DNA from: Ciona savignyi
Taxonomy: Eukaryota; Chordata; Ascidiacea; Phlebobranchia; Cionidae
Assembly: GCA_000149265.1 (NCBI GenBank)
Contig: CH003228.1
Coordinates: forward strand, 1,647,910 to 1,711,909
DNA length: 64,000 nt
Reading direction: 5' to 3'
The notes below the pieces were generated by a model. It worked only from the letters and a program-made list of their open reading frames with translations. It was not told the DNA's origin and made no database searches. Made by a program: the position numbers and the translations under genes. Shown in pieces: positions 59,760 through 64,000 of the stretch (position 1 is the first letter of the stretch; the number at the start of each line of letters is the position of its first letter).

Positions 59760-62065
59760 TGTAAAAGTTGTACAGTACTGTCTTTTGTGACGCAGACATG
59801 ACTTTTTTGTAGAATCGATTTTTTTGAAATATTACATGTGGAAAGATCCTACAGTTTACGATAAATCATATCTCCATGAATACAATTAATTTGACGAAGC
59901 GCTCTTTTCGGCGAGCGGTACAAAGTAAACCATCTCAGAATATCACGACGTGACCTTGGCCGAGTAATTAAATATCTATGCCGGCGGACATTGTTTTTTT
60001 GGTATATTGGTTTTACTTGTTTTTACATATTTTTCGTATTTTCTGCGTAAGTCAATTCCACGCGTTTTAAAATATATTTTGACACTCACAATCTAAACAA
60101 ATAAAAAGAGAACTGAAGACAAACAAAACAACTATATTCCAGATGAACTCAACCTTGTAATTTGTGCAGTTTATTATACCACTTCATGGACAGCACAATT
60201 ACATTTCATAACTTATTGAAGCAATCTAATTGTAACATCCGTTCTAACGTCCTAATATGTAATAATATAAGTCATCCAAATAACTTGACAAAGGGATGGT
60301 TGACAACGTACGTACAAGTAATTGTATTAAAACAATGCATTTTATTAATTGCTCCCAGCGTGTCGTAATGAAACGCCAGCTAGTTTGTTGTCTGATCAAA
60401 CAGGGCAAGGCCTATTTACCGAGCGATGTGTACCTTCGTTTACGTCATTTGCACACTAAATGTCTAGAAATATTTTGCGTCATAAAATTCGTAAACCTGT
60501 AGCTGTCAACACAAGGCAGTCACGCTGTCACTTCGGCAGCAAATCGTATATTACTTGCTTTACTATTGATTTCAAGTTTTACAGAACCAAGTACAAACTG
60601 TCCTGACATGCGCAAATAAAGATTGATTTAATTGCGACTCGCCGTTGCTACATCTAATAAGCTTTACCTGTTTTATTTTGGACATAATAAATCCTTTAAA
60701 GTGATAGTAATAAAAAAAATAAACTATAACATTGGAGGATACTTGGAAAAGGCTATTACGGAGTTGTTGCAATACGTCGACCAAAATAACTGTTTATTCT
60801 TGTTGTTTAATTTAGATTGCAACATATAAGCAATGAGGAAATAACTTCGTCACGGGATTTGACGGTGTTGAGAAACTAACGGTATGTTTAATGTATATGA
60901 TATATCAAGTGTGGAGGCAGAAACATATAACATACAATCTAATTAGTTTTTTGAATAATGGGATAATACACTCTCGTCCCACGGAATAACTTAGTGGGTT
61001 AGTGTGTCGCCTTTCAACGAAAAGGTTTCAGTATTGAATACGCGATAGCCCGGGTAACCTCACAATACACGCAGCAATACCACATTATCTATATGAAAAC
61101 GCCCCTCTTGCGTAATAGCCAACTAGTAACGGTTTTCCGCGAGACAACGTTTATTTTGCCTCCGCATCCAGCGGAACACACATATTTTTCCTTTTCCCAA
61201 CCTTTTATTACATTCCCTAGTGTAAATGAGTATTTGCCAAATAACAATATAAAATCGCCCAATATATTTATGTGTATAGTTGAAAGCAGCAGCGCGGATA
61301 CATTTAAACCAAGGTTCACACCAAAGCTTAAAATTCAGAAATCAACAATTTTAATACATACTAGACCGAACAAATACCTTCAATACCTTTACTTCAAGTT
61401 TTGTCGATTTAACTTAAATCATGCTTGTTTTGTACTATAATATAAGTGTAAAAGATTATCGTATCTAATATTTGCACAAGCAGTGCAAAACACAAATTTG
61501 GGTTAATAATTATTTTAATTGTTACCTTTCATTTACGTACTAAAACAATCTCAAAAGCGCGCGAGTTATATACCCAGTGCATAACCATTATATAACGGAT
61601 GAATTATACCAACTGTGTGCGTGTAATATGAAAATTTGGTTAAAACCGGGTAATTTTGCAATGGCTGTGCAGATTTAAAAGATTCGTGCAATATGTGGAA
61701 TCCAACAAAAAATAAAATTCATTTGTCTGCCAAGAAATTTGAATAGGGAGCGTGATATCTTTTTAAGCAGTGTACATATATCGAAGAACCCCATGTTCCT
61801 GCCCTTTAAATGCTGTTGGCTTCGAAACCAGTACGGAAAAATCCCATACCTAAATGTTACTAACACACCTATGTAAATTGTGTGTGAAAATACTATGAAA
61901 ATTAAACCCATAATCGTGCGGTCGGGATATTCCAGGAGCGGTATTCATTATTGCAGGTCTACTAAATGGCCAATCATGATCCACCACGTTAATGAAACGT
62001 TTGTTTTGTGCTTACTCCCTTGTTAATATATTGTAGTTTAATAATATGTTATAATGTCTAAATAC
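59760..62065. other. Intergenic or intronic spacer
   Basis: No coding exon was recognised. Frames at 60162-60502, 61093-61440 (plus, 115 codons) and 61089-61319 or 61675-61911 (minus) show no domain and no splice partners. If the signal-peptide exon at 62066-62165 belongs to the mucin gene, this stretch would be its first intron. A SINE family A fragment lies at about 60985-61040. Confidence 0.45.
60985..61040 (+). mobile_element. SINE family A, short fragment
   Basis: AGTGGGTTAGTGTGTCGCCT and GAAAAGGTTTCAGTATTGAA match the tRNA-like head; the rest is unrecognisable. Confidence 0.4.
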
Positions 62066-62165
62066 CTCCGTCTCCGCTTCCACTCTGCTGAGCTACCGCT
62101 TCGTTCTTCAGTAAGGCAAGTAACAGGACCATTCCCAAACTCACACTTTTGATAAATAAATTCAT
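62066..62165 (-). CDS. Isolated signal-peptide exon
   Basis: ATG at 62165 opens 33 codons ending in a donor G|GTATTT at phase 1. The product starts MNLFIKSV, has a hydrophobic core GMVLLLALL, a likely signal-peptidase site after AVA, and then QQSGSGDG. I found no clear next exon between 59.1 and 62.0 kb. The mucin exon 2 acceptor at 58111 is also phase 1, so this may be an alternative first exon giving an EGF/SEA protein without the mucin repeat. SGSGDGE would then resemble a glycosaminoglycan attachment site. Otherwise it is the start of an unrecognised gene. Confidence 0.5.
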
Positions 62166-62914
62166 GTTGATGTTCTTGAAGCAAAAAAATATTAATAAAA
62201 CGTTTTCCGTGATTTTTATTTTCTGTAAAAAATGAACAATTTAAAAAATATTTGCTGCTTTAAAGCGAGTAACAGTGATATCGATCGCGTAATAAACATC
62301 AAACGAGTGATGCGCAGTTTATACAGCTACCGTGAATGATTTACTCGACAACCTCGTTTTGATATTTATACCCGAGCAAAAAAAGGATCGTATAATGTCA
62401 CGCAACAAGGCGTTGTCGACGAGCCTGTCTTAAAATTGGTACATGTATTGCGGGGCAATTGCCGGAATTACTTATCTTTTTTATGTTTGATCATAACATT
62501 CTTCCCGTTCAAATATTATTCCCTAATGGTTTCCAAATTTAATAAAAATTATTGTCTGCATCATTACACTTGTATTGTAAATTACGTAATGTGCTTTTCT
62601 CATACATTTCCATGCACGGATCTAAGTATTTTTTTAATGAGTCATCACTTAAGCGATGTTGGTTTATCGACGTAGCAACTTCTTATCGACGCAAAATAAT
62701 TATTTCGGGGATTTTTATTTTAAATTAAAAAATATTTTCCGTGTATTAGTTAGCTCATTAACTTTCGTTGTAAAATCATTGAAAACATTTTGATTTTTCT
62801 AGTTTATTACAAAATGTTATAAAAAAAACTAAAACGTGTACAACGAGTGCAGGAGCAAAAATAGACAAAGTTAAAAAGGTAAAACAATAATAAAAACAAG
62901 CAAATGAAACTGGA
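62166..62914. other. Spacer, presumed promoter of signal-peptide exon and 3' flank of cysteine-rich factor gene
   Basis: It is AT-rich and has no coding frame with support. A plus-strand frame at 62436-62675 has no domain resemblance. Confidence 0.45.
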
Positions 62915-63851
62915 CTATGTCCTGTTGCTGCAGTTTGTTGTGCTTTCAGTTGAAACACATTTACAGGAAGCTGGAAGCTCTATGGTTCTCTTGGATCCGT
63001 TTCGCAGTGTCAAGCTCACAGTTTGCCTGACTGCCATGCCTTTAAGCCCCGGGATAACTTGACATGTTCTCGGATTGTAGCATCTTCTGCTGCACACCAC
63101 TGTGCTCAAGTAAATCTGCTCTAAATCAGGGCATATCATGATCACTTGGCGCCATCTAGCGACTGCCTCTCGATGTTGGATGGTGGTGTGAACACGGCAC
63201 CGATAATCGCGCAGTGTCCTAGGGATATATATATATTAAATATACATGTATATTTGCGATAAACACAATTTAATTTACGCCCGAAATGTGCGTATATACA
63301 TATTGTTAATTATAGCTGTATGCATGGTATATTTATCACGTACATTTACATTTGGATGGAACCTCCATACAAATCGAACGTCGCAGATAGTCAGAACACT
63401 GTCTGGGAGTAATTCGTTACACAACCTGAGTCGGTAACGATATTTATAAGCAAGTATGCTGCTAAAGTCGTATTTATATCCGAATGCACGATGCCAGCTA
63501 TCAGTAAACCACAATAGTTATGTCCACATATTATGCGCAAATAAACTACCTTCTTGCTCTCCGTGGCAGACTTCTCTTTAATTTATGAAAAGTTCTTTTT
63601 TCTTGAGATATATCTCGTGCCCAGCTTAACACCACGAGGGCGAAGAGTATAACGACGATGCTCGCCTGAAAGATAGTGGTAAGTAAAACTTCCGAAGTTA
63701 CAAGTGTATCAATCAATCTATTTCAAACGTATTATTTATAATAAAAATATTGAGCTTTACGGAATAAGTGTTATTTAATATAGATTATATAGAAATCTTA
63801 TAAAACTGTTCCAATGTGTCAATATAATATTCAAATTACTTTAAAATGCAT
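62915..63851 (-). CDS. Secreted cysteine-rich factor, IL-17-like or other cystine-knot type
   Basis: Three minus-strand exons keep phase: 63840-63851, 63550-63665 and 62915-63218, giving 143 residues. The 12-base first coding exon (MHFK) joins ASIVVILFALVVLSWA to make a classical signal peptide. A short propeptide ends in SLPRRARR, a furin-type site, and the mature part is about 100 residues with eight cysteines. VVCSRRC, then AVRQTVSLTLRNGSKRTIEL and SCKCV fit the IL-17 pattern of C..C, a strand with VPxxQ-like residues, and a terminal CxC. The CTCK and Spaetzle-like cystine knots share the terminal CxC, so the subfamily is open. The tail ends TTNCSNRT, with an N-glycosylation sequon. The gene model is well supported; the family call is moderate. 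Confidence 0.68.
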
Positions 63852-64000
63852 TTAACTCTTCTTCCAATTTCTCGCAAAAAGTAGCAGATATCTTCGTTCT
63901 TTCCTTTTCGTATTGTGGTTGACCACCGTTGCATTCATTATATTTATTGAATCTCACTGCAGAATTACCCAGAGAAGATAAAATACTTTAGTTTTGTCTG
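63852..64000. other. 5' flank of the cysteine-rich factor gene
   Basis: This stretch holds the presumed 5' leader and promoter on the minus strand. An upstream out-of-frame ATG near 63938 opens a 25-30 codon frame that stops before the main start, so it could be a small upstream ORF. Confidence 0.35.

Noticed and set aside
61093..61440. 115-codon plus-strand frame
   Set aside because: No domain or supporting signals; composition is like the surrounding non-coding DNA.
1..64000. CRISPR array, rRNA, bacterial operon or viral gene block
   Set aside because: No regularly spaced direct repeats, rRNA words or intron-free gene clusters were seen; everything readable is intron-bearing animal genes and transposons.

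Overview
This is a AT-rich stretch of an animal nuclear genome with intron-rich genes: GT-AG introns of roughly 50 to 3,300 bases, conserved splice phases, and metazoan-only families. The compact genes, the mixture of a GREB1, a delta-type glutamate receptor and a single MYT1-type gene, and the many short non-autonomous transposons fit an invertebrate deuterostome. A tunicate such as Ciona is my best guess, but this is an inference; nothing in the window fixes the species. I rebuilt every gene model by hand from splice sites and reading phase. Exon ends are predictions.

Layout. (1) 259-3782, minus: the first ten coding exons of a GREB1 orthologue, continuing off the left edge. (2) 3783-9120: no gene found, with a long inverted-repeat element, a Mutator-like MITE and tRNA-derived SINEs. 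(3) 9121-9916, plus: a small two-exon gene of unknown function with paired CxxC motifs. (4) 11196-22794, minus: a complete 19-exon delta-type ionotropic glutamate receptor (GluD/GRID), whose largest intron holds a nested foldback element interrupted by an assembly gap. (5) 25985-30873, plus: an 8-exon gene for a large, probably disordered 1,136-residue orphan protein. (6) 30874-41584: 10.7 kb without a convincing gene, the putative upstream control region of the next gene. (7) 41585-48651, plus: a complete 18-exon MYT1-family transcription factor with four CCHHC zinc fingers in two pairs; one intron holds a SINE split by a hAT-like transposon. (8) 48652-54904: transposon-rich, with a Harbinger-like element flanked by TAA and carrying a decayed BESS-like coding remnant. 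(9) 54905-59096, minus: a membrane mucin with a signal peptide, an N-glycosylation-rich 13-residue tandem repeat, EGF-like modules, a SEA-like module, one membrane span and a short tail. (10) 59434-59676, plus: a small single-exon ORF with a TATA box and AATAAA signal at sensible spacing. (11) 62066-62165, minus: an isolated signal-peptide exon, phase-compatible with the mucin gene. (12) 62915-63851, minus: a small secreted cysteine-rich factor, IL-17-like or another cystine-knot type.

The genes share no obvious pathway. Two are neural (GluD and MYT1), one is a chromatin or nuclear-receptor cofactor (GREB1), and two at the right are secreted or cell-surface. No CRISPR, operon or rRNA signal was seen, and no intact tRNA gene. 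The tRNA-like sequences are SINEs, three of which have clear target-site duplications.
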